This document shows, piece by piece, positions 10,139 through 21,046 of a stretch of 23,922 nucleotides of DNA. A model generated the notes under the pieces. That model was not told the DNA's origin and searched no databases. It saw only the letters and a program-made list of their open reading frames with translations. Each line of letters begins with the position of its first letter. Position 1 is the stretch's first letter. This DNA is from Terana coerulea (lineage: Eukaryota; Basidiomycota; Agaricomycetes; Polyporales; Phanerochaetaceae): positions 1 through 23,922 of the forward strand of contig JAKOGH010001016.1 of assembly GCA_024811115.1 (NCBI GenBank), in the 5' to 3' direction. The translations under genes were made by a program, and so were the position numbers.

Positions 10139-10504
10139 AGCGGTGGATTTTATCATCGACAACGAGAACAGTGTTTGGACCTCAATGACTGTACCAGTAG
10201 CACAAGTGTATGTACTTATATCAATGTCGGTATTAAGCTGGACATGGATGCGCCTCGTGCTGTATCGTGGGTGCTATGAAATGAGCTGACGACTACAAAC
10301 GTGCAGTTTGGTTTCGGGTTGCAGCTGCTTAGACGACGGGACTAGTTCACTGAATATTGTGACGTCCCTTCAAGCGACATCCTACAATTGTTAATCAGGC
10401 TCTCAACGTATTTTCCCCGCGTGATGTCGTCAGACCTTGCCTGCAGTGGACAGGTTCTGCTCGCAGAATGTATCTCCATGATCCCACAACCCAAAAGGAG
10501 CATG
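10139..10504. other. convergent intergenic region
   Basis: 366 bp between the stops of the S53 peptidase and the multicopper oxidase. It must carry both 3' UTRs. No further coding or RNA feature is evident. Confidence 0.5.
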
Positions 10505-13195
10505 TTACGATTTACACTGATCTATGATAGTCTGCGGTATATCCAACTGCGCTGCCTTCGACGGCAGGCTGTTGATCTGCATGAGCAGGCCTGCAGCCAT
10601 GTGCCACGCAAGGTCTACAACAATTCGTTCAGTACAATAATGACGAGGGATGGAATAAGCAACACTTACGGCAATGGAATGCCCATAAGCCTGGGTTATC
10701 CGTGACAAACCGGAGGACCATCCAGTTGTATGCAGGGATGAGAACGGTGTCACGACTACACGTGTAAGTATGGTAGGCTGTTAGCCGACGGCATTACCCT
10801 GCCAATAGTCATATGCGTACCGCAGAGGATTTGTCGCATTCAGCGGTTGGCCAATGTAACGACCTGCACCTGTTCCCATACTAACACCATGGCGAATCAA
10901 TATCAAATTCCTAACGATGGTCGAAGAATACTCACATCCACGGCCGATGACCGTGCAGATGGAAGGGATGGTCACCATCGTCAAGGTTGTCCTACTCGCA
11001 TCCATCAGCACACCGTCACGGTCGAAAAACCGTAAAGGTCACCCACAATCCGGAGGTCGACGACCTGAATAGAGTCTACGGTGACCATAAACTGGTCACC
11101 CTGCTGCAGACTACCGCCCTCGGGCGCATACGTGCTACTGGCACTGAATGCGTTCCTGACTTGGAGGAGCGTCGTCGTACCCTGTAGGGGATCCCAGCTC
11201 TGAAACAGGCGTATCAGAAGAGAGAGTGGCATTGAACCCTAAGATTAGCGCACAGTGCTGTTCATAAAGCCGAGGAAGTGGTTTTCGTTTGTATTTTGCA
11301 ACGAGATCGTGAGCGGGTAGGCCCTCGTCTGAGCAGGCGCAGCATTGACAACGGCCGGTACGAAAAGCGACGTGTCCATGTCGGTGAGATTCGAGTTGGG
11401 CACACCCGGGTCGTCCGTGGCACTCGGCAGCGTGCTGTTGTCCTTCGCCCCGTACCGAATGACGCCGCGAATATCGAGGTTCTGGCCAGGCTCGTCGTAC
11501 GTGAACATGTCCGACTGCAGGAACGTGCGCATCCAGTATGCCCCGTCGCCCTCGGCCTGGTTCGTGTGGAGCAGCACTGAGTAGCGCTGCGCGACCGCGA
11601 GTGTGAGGCCGGAGACGGTGTAGGGCTCGACAAGCGTGCCGTCCACCTCAATCACGGTGAGCGGGTGGTAGTCCACGGAGAAGCGAATGGACGCGAAGGA
11701 GCCGCTGTGAATGAGGCGTATGCGGTATCTGGGCGATTACCGTCAGCTGTCGTCAGTGCAAAAATCGCTGGGAGTACTGACGTCTTGTTCGCCTCGAGGG
11801 AAAACTGGTGAAGGAGATGAGTTCACATGGCTCAGGCATGATATGCAACACAAACTTACATTGAAGTAGCTACCGCCATTGTCCCATTGTCCCAACCCAT
11901 TCAGCGTCTGCTCGCTTTAGCGCTCCTTGCTCACGGCTTTCATGAAGGATGCTACTCACGCCGCCATCTGGGACAGGTTCATCACCGGGTGTACCGTCGA
12001 TACCAAAAGGCTACCGGACTATCAGATCTTATCTCCAAGCAAGTACGTATATAGCTTACCGACAAGTAATCCGCAAGCAACTCTGAGCTGAAGGTATGGT
12101 ACAGGTCAGCCATTTGTACAACCAGCTCCTGATCCCATGTCGGGTAGCCCTTCGGAGGAGCGGCGGATGGATGGACGATCAAAGCGCCAGTAATTCCATC
12201 CGTGTATTGCGTCGAGACTACGAAGGCTCGAGTGAGTATAAATCCGGCAACAGACCGAACAGCTTACAGTCTAGAAAGCGTGGATAACGTGTTAGAGCAG
12301 CAAAAGTCGCTATGTGTCAGTACTCACGAGCACTAGCATGCACGTGAACCTCTGTGAATAGACCAAGGATATCGTTGCAACTCACTGCCACCAAGTTGAC
12401 CCAGAGAACTCCCCGAAGGTAAAGCTAGTGAGGCCCGCGGATATGAGCCATACACCAGTCAGCAGATGACTAATGCGCGTACTTGTATACCAAGAATTGA
12501 CCTGGAGGGATGCCGCACTCGGTGATACCAGCCGTACCATCATAGAAGTTGGTTTGGTTTTGGAACTGCGGAATTGGAGAGGAACTCAGGAATGAAACTC
12601 AAAAGCGTGCATGACTGCTTACCAAACCATGCCAGTGAATCGTACTTTGAGATCCTATGAGAGCCTGGCCATAGAAACTTCAAATGTTACTCACGTTCGG
12701 TTTTCCAGTTGGTTTGTAACATTTACGATTATCCTGTCGCCTTGATTGGCCTCGATTGTGGGACCGGGATACATGCCTAACATAGGATTAGCATGGCAAT
12801 GGCAACGAAAGGAAGCATCTCGCACCATTCACCACAAGCATTGGTTTTGAAATTCCATCTGGGGCCCCCATAACTTGGGATATCACAAAGTCATACGACC
12901 TCGTTTGCGGTGGCTGTCCCGTCACGCCACCGAGAACGAAGTTGCTCTGAGGTGTCGCCTGTAATGGAGGCAAGTCTGAAGCGGAAGAGTTTGTACTCGT
13001 CGAATTGGAGGACGTCCCACTACTTCCATGGTGGTGCTTCAGTCCGAGTCCCAAACCAAGTCCGAGGCCAAGACCAAGGATGACCACGAGCGCGGCGAGG
13101 GAACCGTAGAGCAGGTAGCGTCCTCGACCGCGAGAGCCTGCCGACCGGCCATCCTGTGCGAGCGGGGCCTTTTCCGAGTGAGGTGAGCCGGACAT
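10505..13195 (-). CDS. membrane-anchored multicopper oxidase (laccase/ferroxidase superfamily, AA1)
   Basis: Oxidises phenolic or metal substrates while reducing O2 to water; which substrate cannot be told. Seventeen exons (descending): 13195-12826, 12776-12695, 12644-12623, 12565-12483, 12424-12386, 12332-12328, 12270-12268, 12217-12060, 12010-11960, 11907-11860, 11804-11782, 11728-11254, 11199-11047, 10991-10936, 10880-10821, 10755-10670 and 10614-10505. They total 1824 nt, or 607 residues. Residues about 27-52 are one membrane segment rich in Gly-Leu repeats, preceded by a basic tail, so a type II anchor with the enzyme outside; no C-terminal membrane segment is seen. Copper motifs: HWHG (154-157), WWHAHF (197-202), HPFHLHGH (512-519) and HCHLAWH (570-576), with Leu at the type 1 axial position. 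The second motif exists only if exons of 5 nt and 3 nt are spliced in; all introns are then 49-65 nt. Many N-glycosylation sequons. Its promoter faces that of the acid phosphatase. Confidence 0.93.
12268..12332 (-). other. two consecutive microexons (5 nt and 3 nt) of the multicopper oxidase
   Basis: The exon at 12332-12328 reads TGCTC, preceded by GCTAG and followed by GTGAGT. The exon at 12270-12268 reads ACT, preceded by TTTCTAG and followed by GTAAGC. With flanking introns 12385-12333, 12327-12271 and 12267-12218 (53, 57 and 50 nt), the join CA|T GCT C|AC T|TC restores His-Ala-His-Phe directly after Trp-Trp and before STQYTDG, exactly where the type 2/3 copper motif belongs. Other splice choices I tried give a stop, a wrong frame or lose the HxH. 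Confidence 0.85.
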
Positions 13196-13925
13196 GGTGG
13201 TCTGGAGGAGAGGCTCTGCTATCGGGCTCAGTGAACACGTCGAAATAAGGGATCATCCCTGTCCCTGGAGAGGAGAGCATATGACCATGTTTGATGAGAC
13301 AAATTGGGGCTCTTACCCTGAAGCGAACGTGCTTCTCTGCCTCCGCTATCGGTAGCTTGCAAAGAATGGGCGAGGGGCGCCGCAACCCAAAAGGCTGGAT
13401 GTGTGCCATGGGCTAGGGCTCGAATAACGGGATGCTTTGATGTCTCCGATGTTCACTTGTCGTCGTCGCCATTTCGTGACGGCGTCGGCGGGGTGTCTCG
13501 GAAACCGTACACCGCCTCGAGACACGTTTTATCGCGTGCGGCAGGCCTCTGTCCGGTCACAACGGTGAGGATGAGTGTCGCAGGACGCAGGAGGGAGGGC
13601 GGGCGCCACCATGGCGTTGCACGCGGAATGCTCGCGTGGCGCTGGCGCTTGGGATGAGCGCGGGCGGCGATTCTCCAACTCTCCCATGAACGTGCGCAGT
13701 GGACTGATTGTAAGAGGCCAATCGTTCTGTCAAATGCGCGACGCTTCCACCTGCTCAGGTCACAGGGGATTGTCTGGAAGCAACAAGTCAGGAACATCAG
13801 TCAGAAGCTTGATGCCACTCCTTCGCTGGGCCGAACGAGACGAGTCCGTCCCGCCATAATGCGGCCCTCTTATACGCCCGGAGGGCGCATGACAAGGTAG
13901 GTTGTCGACCCTTCGCCCAGGAGAA
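13196..13925. promoter_or_regulatory. shared divergent promoter region (multicopper oxidase / acid phosphatase)
   Basis: 730 bp separate the two start codons, which point away from each other. On the phosphatase side CTTATACG lies at about 13871-13878, a weak TATA-like match roughly 50 bp before its ATG. No clear TATA is seen for the oxidase. Open frames here (for example 13403-13657) show no domain. Confidence 0.5.
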
Positions 13926-15580
13926 ATGCTCGCTTACTCCCTCTCAGCTCTGGTCGCTCTCGTCCCAGCGGTCCTTGCGGCGCAAGCCCCTTCGTTCGCG
14001 CCCGCCGCCGTTGTCCCGATTGCCTCGTCGACGAACTACACCGGCGCAAGCAACGGCACTCTTCCCAAGCCGACCGTCGTCCCCGGCAAAGTTTTTGACC
14101 GGTTCATTCAGGTACGTTCACACCGCACTCCCGCGAAGGATTAAACGTGATGACTTCATACTCAATCTGCCCTCAGATCTGGCTGGAGAACACCGATTAC
14201 AATGACGCCGCGACCACGTCCGCGTTCCAGTCATTGAAAGAGCAAGGCATTCTGCTGAGCCAGTTCTACGCTGTCACCCACCCGTCCGAGCCCAACTATG
14301 CTGCCTCCGTCGGCGGCGACTTCTGGGCCATGGGAGACGACGACTTGTACAACATCCCAGCCAAGTGCGTCGATCAGCCGTGTGCTCAGTGCTTACCATA
14401 CTCACATTTCGATACAGCATCTCCACCGTCGTCGATCTTCTAGAGGACAAAAACATTTCCTGGGCGGCGTACATGGAAAGTCTGCCAACCGATGGCTACC
14501 AAGGGTTCAAGTGAGTAATCAAGTATCTCATTGTGACCCTGGGCTTACAATTCATCGCGCAGCTTTACGTCTGCCAACTACCTCAACGCATCAGCGCCTG
14601 CGTATACGTACTACGTGCGGAAGCACAACCCCACGATGCTATACGACTCTGTCGTCAACGTCCCCGCACGTCTGCAGCGCCACCGCAACTTCAACGACTT
14701 TGCGGCAGACGTCAATGCCTCAGCCATCCCTCAATGGCTGTTCATCACGCCGAACATGGTCGACGACGGCCACGACACCTCCGTCGACTTTGCGTCGAAC
14801 TGGCTCAACTTCTGGCTGCCGCCGCTCCTCGCTGACCCGGCCTTTAACGACAACCGCACGGTCATCCTGCTGACATTCGATGAGAACGAGACGTACGACA
14901 TCAACAATCGCATTTACACCCTCGTCCTCGGCGGCGGTGTGCCCAAAGATCTGCACAACACCACCGATGATACTTACTACACCCACTACTCCGCCCTCAG
15001 TACCGTCCAGGCTAACTGGGGTCTCCAATCTCTGGGTCGTCAGGATACCAACAAGTAAGGAGTCAATCGGGCCTTGCGAGTGAATGCTGACCCTGGTGTA
15101 GGACCGTGAGCAACGTCTTCTCCTTCGTCGCCAATGCAACTGGCTACCAGAACGTCCACCTCACTGAGGACCAATTCCCGCTCACAAACTTGACCGGCGT
15201 ATTTGACGGCCCTTTGAGTACGCATACCCTGAAGCTGTTTCCATGTCTCCTCCCCTAACGTTCTGTACGCAGACGCCGATCAATACGTTCCCTTCCTCGC
15301 ACCCAACATGAGTGCCGTCGGTGCCGGCGGCGGGTCCGTGTTCGTCGCGCCCTCGCTCAACAAATCCTTCAACGCGAGTATCGCCCCGGCAGCCGTCAAC
15401 CTTACCGCACTCAACCAGACCGTCCCCGCGGCGGGAGCTGTCAACGCTTCTTCGTCCGGGTCGGCACCAAGCCCCTCGGGCTCTGGCTCGGGAAGCAACG
15501 GCGCCGCCGGTGTTGAAGCTTTGGGTGCGGCTGTCACCGTCGCTTTCGGCGCTGTTGTGGCTGCACTCGTCTCGCTTTGA
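13926..15580 (+). CDS. GPI-anchored secreted acid phosphatase (phosphoesterase family, PF04185-like)
   Basis: Likely releases phosphate from organic monoesters at the cell surface. Exons: 13926-14111, 14177-14364, 14418-14510, 14563-15054, 15102-15217 and 15273-15580, giving 460 residues with all phases consistent. A signal peptide ends around residue 20 (VPAVLAAQA). Family motifs in order: IWLENTDYNDA (about 63-73), THPSEPNYAASVGGD (from about 97), DDGHDTSVDFAS (from about 223) and LLTFDENETY (from about 258), which supply the acidic and His metal/phosphate ligands in this family. Many NxS/T sequons fit a secreted glycoprotein. The C-terminus is a Ser/Gly/Ala-rich linker, a small-residue site near SNGAAG and a hydrophobic tail ending VVAALVSL, the pattern of a GPI anchor signal. 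The gene is divergent from the multicopper oxidase. It could in principle be a phospholipase-C-like member of the same family, but length and motifs favour acid phosphatase. Confidence 0.9.
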
Positions 15581-16096
15581 GACTCGGCTTGGGCTTGAGT
15601 CTGGCTTCGCCGGTCCACGTTACCGTCAAAAATGCGAGAAATGTACAAGGACTTTGTGGTCTAATAGTGCTGTAATACCTGTCGGATGAGCTTTTCGAAC
15701 TACTTACGAATTCTACGAGCCCGTGCGTGCAGTGGCTTGTAACTTGTCCTACATGACTCGATTGCGTGCGAGTGGTCCGATGGGGATAGCGCAGCTTACA
15801 AGACAGCTTAGCTTTGGCGAACAGCACGCCCATTATTCAGCTGCTTATGCTACTCGCGCGCCAGGCCTTCCTGTAACCCATGGCACAAATATTGACCTGC
15901 GCAAGATCGTCCAAGTCGGCGCAAGGAGCGGTCGCTCGGCGATCGGTCGGCCCTCGGACGTCGGCCAAGGTAGCGAGCGCCCGTGGTCCGGACGGAGTGC
16001 GGAGGCTCCGAAGCGTTCCGGAGGGTGTAAGGAAAGGTTCTTGAGCGCCGCGTCATTTGCTACGCTCTCTTACACAACTTCCACCTCCCCTTCATC
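15581..16096. other. intergenic region upstream of dihydrolipoyl dehydrogenase
   Basis: Holds the 3' end of the phosphatase gene and a GC-rich stretch (about 15895-16030) with repeated CGGNCG-type words before the ATG at 16097. No TATA box is visible, as is common for housekeeping genes. No other gene is supported. Confidence 0.5.
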
Positions 16097-17831
16097 ATGT
16101 TGACCGTCCAGAGGGCTTCACAACGGGTGCGCATAGCTGGCAGCCATGGTTTGGCGACGCTGACGTGCTTTTCGTTTTACTCAGAATGCAGCGCGTCGGA
16201 TGCGCGAAGCGAGCAGGTTGCTCGCGAGCTGGCAATCGGCGCGGGGAATGGCGAGCGAGTCTGGACCGTACGACGCAGTGATCATTGGCGGTGGTGCGTA
16301 GCTATGTCTTCGTTGCACTGGTCAGTTTCTTACAGTTACACAGGCCCCGGTGGTTACGTCGCTGCTATCAAGGCTGCCCAGCACGGCCTGAAGACGGCTT
16401 GCATTGAGAAGCGTGGCTCTCTCGGCGGTACCTGCCTGAACGTCGGCTGCATCCCATCCAAAGCAATGTTGAACAACTCGCACATGTACCACCAGACCCA
16501 GCACGACCTCAAGCGTAGGGGCATTGACGTTGGGGATGTCTCGCTGAACCTCCCCACCATGCTCAAGGCGAAGCAGGACTCTGTCACCGGTCTTACCAAG
16601 GGTGTGGAGCACCTCTTCAAGCAGAACAAGGTCGACTACATCAAGGGCACTGCATCGTTCGTCTCACCAACACGCATCGCCGTCTCGCTGAATGACGGCG
16701 GCGAGACTGAGGTGGAAGCGAAGAACGTCATCATTGCGACTGGTTCCGAGGTCGCGCCTTTCCCCGGCGGCGCCATCGAGATTGACGAGGAGCAGATTGT
16801 CAGCTCGACCGGTGCGCTCGAGCTGCAGAAGGTCCCCGAGAAGTTGGTCGTCATCGGCGGGGGTATCATTGGTCTTGAGATGGGCAGCGTCTGGAGCCGT
16901 CTTGGTGCGCAAGTCACCGTCGTCGAGTTCCTGGGCGGCATCGGTGGTGCGGGTATCGACGAGGAGATTGGCAAGCAGTTCCAGAAGTCGCTGCAGAAGC
17001 AGGGCCTCAAGTTCATGCTGAACACCAAGGTTCTGTCCGCCGAGAAGAAGGACGGGAAGGTGTTCATCAAGACCGAAGCCGCGAAGGGCGGCAAGGAGGA
17101 TACGATCGAGGCCGATGTCGTCCTTGTTGCGGTGGGTCGTCGGCCATACACCAAGGGCCTAAACCTTGAGAAGATTGGTGTCGAGGTCGACCCCAAGGGC
17201 CGCATCGTTATCGACGACCAGTTCAACACTACCGCGCAGGGCGTCAAGTGCATTGGCGACGTCACTTTCGGTCCCATGTTGGCGCACAAGGCTGAGGAGG
17301 AAGGCATCGCTGCGGTCGAATACATCAAGAAGGGCCACGGTCACGTTAACTACCATGCGATCCCGTCTGTCGTGTACACCCACCCCGAGGTCGCCTGGGT
17401 CGGCAAGACCGAACAGGAACTGAAGGCGGCTGGCGTGCAGTACAACATCGGCAAATTCCCTTTCGCCGCCAACTCCCGTGCGAAGACGAACCTCGACACA
17501 GAGGGCCAGGTCAAATTCATCACCGAGAAGGAGACCGACCGTATCCTGGGTGTCCACATTATGGGTGCGTGATGTCATGTCTCGCTATGCTGTTTGTCTG
17601 ACATGGTCTCTCCCAGGCCCGAACGCTGGTGAGATGATCGGTGAGGCCGTTCTGGCCCTCGAGTACGGCGCGAGTGCTGAGGACATCGCGCGCACATCCC
17701 ACGCTCACGTAAGTCGGGTTCTTAGCCTTCCTGTGATATGCAAGCTAATCGGTGTGCGCCTCTAGCCTACGCTCAGTGAGGCATTCAAGGAAGCCGCCAT
17801 GGCTGCGTATGACAAGCCCATCCACTTCTGA
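16097..17831 (+). CDS. lpd1: dihydrolipoyl dehydrogenase, mitochondrial (E3)
   Basis: Flavoenzyme that reoxidises dihydrolipoamide with NAD+; it is the shared E3 subunit of pyruvate, 2-oxoglutarate and branched-chain 2-oxoacid dehydrogenases and of the glycine cleavage system, in the mitochondrial matrix. Exons: 16097-16126 (30 nt), 16185-16293, 16344-17564, 17617-17708 and 17766-17831, giving 505 residues. The first two exons encode an Arg/Ser/Ala-rich targeting sequence ([18 protein letters not shown]), then [12 protein letters not shown], the FAD dinucleotide fold. The redox disulfide is in [15 protein letters not shown], the NAD fold is [20 protein letters not shown], the second FAD motif is [19 protein letters not shown], and the active-site His-Glu pair lies in SHAHPTLSEA near the C-terminus. 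Reading straight through the first intron gives a wrong frame; the CTGAC branch site, pyrimidine tract and CAG at 16184 support the model. Strong G/C preference at third positions suggests high expression. Confidence 0.97.
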
Positions 17832-18626
17832 TCGCATATACATCTACATAGTGTAAATTCATTTACTATACCTTTTCCGCAGTCTCGGTGGACTGTGAGC
17901 TTCGCATGTATTTCCGTTTATGCAAGCAGTAGACATTGGCTTCCTTCGAATCTTAAGCAGCGTCCGGATCTTTGAGGGAGTGGCCTGGCCAAGCTTTGGT
18001 GTTCTGTCATTGACGGCTAGTCACTACTTGTATGGCGTGAGCTTGCCCCAAGTATCAAATTTCGTCAACGCTTCGCGGCTGTCCGTGAAATTTGGACCTG
18101 GGCCCTGAAATTGCCTGATAACTCTCAACTCGTACTCCTGGCTATGCTTGGGACCTTGGGGTATGCGGCGTTGAATTAGGCAACGGGAAGCTTTGGATCC
18201 TAACAGATACAAACAAAATCCGGTGACATCGTCTCCATTCGTTTCCTCTGTTTGCTTGGACGTTGCTTCAATCTCACCCGTGCCCTTCTCTCTGACGCTC
18301 CTGGTAGACTTTGCTGCCCTTGGAACATGTTTTCGGGCGGGTATCAGGCGCAAGCTCGGCTTCCGGGTAATGACATAACCGGACAATCCCCAAAGGATTC
18401 GTTTCGCTGCGTCAGACGCGAACTCTCTTGCTTGACACCAGCGGCCGAACACATTTCCCAGTGGACGCACCGCGTACGCGATCGGCATTCCTATACATTT
18501 TTCATTCTGAGGCACTGGGGCGAAGGTCAGGGTGATGACGAAGAGTCAAGCGGTCGGAATATATAGCAAGGTTAGTCCGACCGAACATCCGCGAACATCC
18601 CGCCATTCCCGCTCGTTCCGCTCGAC
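17832..18626. other. intergenic region between dihydrolipoyl dehydrogenase and the thioesterase-like gene
   Basis: About 800 bp. A 163-codon open frame on the minus strand (18024-18515) has no recognisable motif and overlaps what should be the downstream promoter. A short direct repeat, CGAACATCC twice, lies at about 18581-18599. I see no RNA gene. Confidence 0.5.
18560..18566 (+). promoter_or_regulatory. TATA box of the thioesterase-like gene
   Basis: TATATAG lies 67 bp before the ATG at 18627. The same distance is seen between the TATA box and ATG of the S53 gene in this window. Confidence 0.6.
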
Positions 18627-20484
18627 ATGGCTGACATCGGTATATGGCAGGCCCTCTCGGATCTGGCGCTGAAGAAGCCGGCCAGTCTGCTATATGCGCT
18701 CCTACGACTCTCACCAGCTCTGCTCAAGTTCGTTCTCGGGGTTCTGCTCCTGATCAACATCCGCTCATGGCCGCTGGTGTGGCACTGTGAGTTGTTCCCG
18801 TATGTTTTAAGCACGCCCGATTAACGTGACATGTTAGGGACTGTGTTGATTACTCCCGTATACGAGATCCGTCTTCGCTACTGGGCCGTTCGTCTGCGCA
18901 CGCTTTTCAACTCAAAGAAGGTCAAGCTTGAAGCAAAGCAGGACTTCCTGAAAAGTCTCTGCCCGGTTGGAGAGGACCCTATCAAGTATACAGTTGGGAT
19001 CAAGAACTGGGCCGGTGAGTCTTTGTATAAAGGTTGCGAGGATATGGAGGGTAGTGCGAGCAAATACCGGGTCGAAGAGGAGTCGGGTTTGTTGGGCGAA
19101 GGGGAGCATATGGAAGACTCGGGAACTGCACATCGTACTGCACAGTACCATTGTCTTAGCGACCCACTCGCGTTTTGTTCTCGCTCGTCTCGAGCACGTC
19201 TTGCCTGCCTCGGCTGTCAGGCGTCGTGACTGAACCGTAAAGCATTGCTTATCTGCAAACACCCTTTCCTCTAGTTCACATCACGCTCATCTGTTCTACA
19301 ATTCTCCCCGCGCCATTTCGGCCGAGTATCTTGAAATGCTCCGATGCTAATACATTCCCCTTCCAGGTCCTGATGATTCCGATTTCAACTTGCATCTCTC
19401 GAATTCCTCATATCCAAAGGTTGGTACCCCTCAAACTAGAAGCATCATGGATTGAACTGAACAAGCTTGCCCGCGTTTATCTATTGCTACGCAACGTGTC
19501 ACGCTCTGGCTGCACGCATATACCCACACATCGCGCGACCGGATACTACATTGTGTACTCTATGCAATAGCAACTGGATGCGGCGCGCTTCAGAGCAGCT
19601 CTGAAGATATGTCCCACGTTCTTCACCGCTGGTGGATGGATGCCGCTAGGAGGTATGTCAGTGTGGGTGTGAAGTCAATCCTAAGGAAGTTGACGCACGA
19701 CCATTTCAGCCACCCACTTCAAGTTCATCCGTGAAATCCCTATTTTTTCGCGGTACGAGATGCGGATGAGTTGCGCTACATGGGACAACAAATGGGTAAG
19801 TTGTAAAAACACTCGGCGCCTCACTCTCTGAGTGTCTCTTCTCAGCTCTACGTGGTCATCCGTTACGTCACGCAGCCAAAATCCAAGTCCAAATCTGCCA
19901 AGCGCACTTCGAACTCTCCGACGCAGGACGGCGATGCAAAGGAGGTGAATGGTGCATCCACGCCGATTCCCTCGGGCGACAACGCGCCCTTCCCGTCCCT
20001 CCACACGCCCGCGCAGCCGTCGGGCCGGTCGAGCCCTGTGCAGGATGGCCCGGCAGCCACGGGCTCGAGCCCTGCGGAGCGCATCGCCCAGCTCACACCC
20101 CTGGAAGAGCCCGACGGCGCGACCGTGCACTGCATCTCCGTCTGCGAGCTGTGCTTCAAGATTGGGCGCATCACCGTCCCCCCGGCGGTCGTCTTCGCCA
20201 TGGAGGGTTTCACGGTGCCTGCGCCTGCGGGCGCGCCGCCGTACTCTCTCGCGAACCCGCCACCGAACTTCGTTGCCGCGCAGGCGCTACAGGCGCCGGA
20301 CGCGCCGCACAGGCACCTCAGGACGTTGCAGCAATTCCTGAAAGGCGGATGGCGCGACGTGCCTGAAGGGCAGCGGTGGTGGGAGGATGCGCTGGGCGGG
20401 GATATTGAGGTGAGGAGGCAGAGGAATTTGGAGGCTGTGAAGGGTGTACGCTTGGGGATGGAAGGCGCATTGACTGCACATTAG
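18627..20484 (+). CDS. THEM6-like protein of the hotdog-fold thioesterase superfamily (4HBT_2-like)
   Basis: Probable acyl-thioester hydrolase relative; no substrate can be assigned. Exons: 18627-18786, 18838-19014, 19367-19419, 19571-19652, 19710-19795 and 19846-20484, giving 398 residues. The N-terminus has one or two hydrophobic segments (LLYALLRLSPALLKFVLGVLLL), suggesting membrane association, then VYEIRLRYWAVRLR. The hotdog core reads DSDFNLHLSNSSYPK, LDAARFRAALK, THFKFIREIPIFSRYEMR, TWDNKWLYVVIRYV and later CISVCELCFKIGRITVPP, which follows the pattern of THEM6-type proteins, including the D-x-N-x-H-x-S-N start. Between the last two lies a Ser/Pro/Thr-rich insertion of about 70 residues typical of fungal members. 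Intron 2 (19015-19366, 352 nt) and intron 3 (19420-19570, 151 nt) are much longer than other introns here. This is the last gene before the telomere-associated repeats. Confidence 0.88.
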
Positions 20485-20743
20485 AGTTTTGGTTTTGAGT
20501 TGTCGCTGCTATCCTATTGAAACTACATTTTAGACCATTTAACGGTGTTCTCTGAAACACTGCTGTGAGGGTTATGAGCTCATCGGGCATGGTAATAGTG
20601 TCGTGACTGCCGAACGGCCGGCACCCAGCGTCCAGCGAGCGGCTAAGCAGAACGGCGGCAAAATTTTCTTCTTACCGCCACGTCGCCGTCGCTCAACGGT
20701 ACTTCTCTCAACTGCAACTCACGTTCGAAGTCTTCCATGTCCC
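20485..20743. other. 3' flank of the last gene, transition to subtelomere
   Basis: About 260 bp of ordinary-composition sequence with no coding signal. Repeat DNA starts at about 20744 with the first CCTAATATTATTAAAAT element. Confidence 0.6.
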
Positions 20744-21023
20744 CTAATATTATTAAAATGGAAATCCAGGGTAGATTATGTACGCGTACAGCTTATGTAA
20801 ACGTGTATATGCCTAATATTCTACTATTCGGAATCCACTGTGGATTCTGGCATGCTATGCCCTTACATAATCACATGCCTTCCTAATATGGGCATGCTAT
20901 CACATGCTCAAAGGCATGCCTTTCCAAATAAGGTAATGCCATCACATGCCCTCCTAATATGGGTCTTGCCATCACATGCCCTAATACTATTAAAATGGAA
21001 TCAGCTACCTAATATTATTAAAA

Positions 21024-21046
21024 TCGTAATCCAGGGTGGATTACGA
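21024..21046. repeat. perfect 9-bp inverted repeat (hairpin)
   Basis: TCGTAATCC, loop AGGGT, GGATTACGA. The same structure with 8-bp arms occurs at 21879-21899. A degenerate form occurs near 20765, and a different one with 6-bp arms (GAATCC ACTGT GGATTC) at 20831-20847. Confidence 0.85.

Noticed and set aside
12060..12424. A disabled multicopper oxidase lacking its second copper motif
   Set aside because: First seen as a frame conflict after Trp-Trp; the two microexons resolve it with normal introns and restore the motif.
16127..16343. Read-through N-terminus of dihydrolipoyl dehydrogenase
   Set aside because: The uninterrupted frame gives a sequence unlike any mitochondrial presequence and misses YDAVIIGG; the two-intron model restores both.
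18024..18515. 163-codon open frame (-) between two genes
   Set aside because: No motif, and it spans the promoter-side DNA of the thioesterase-like gene.
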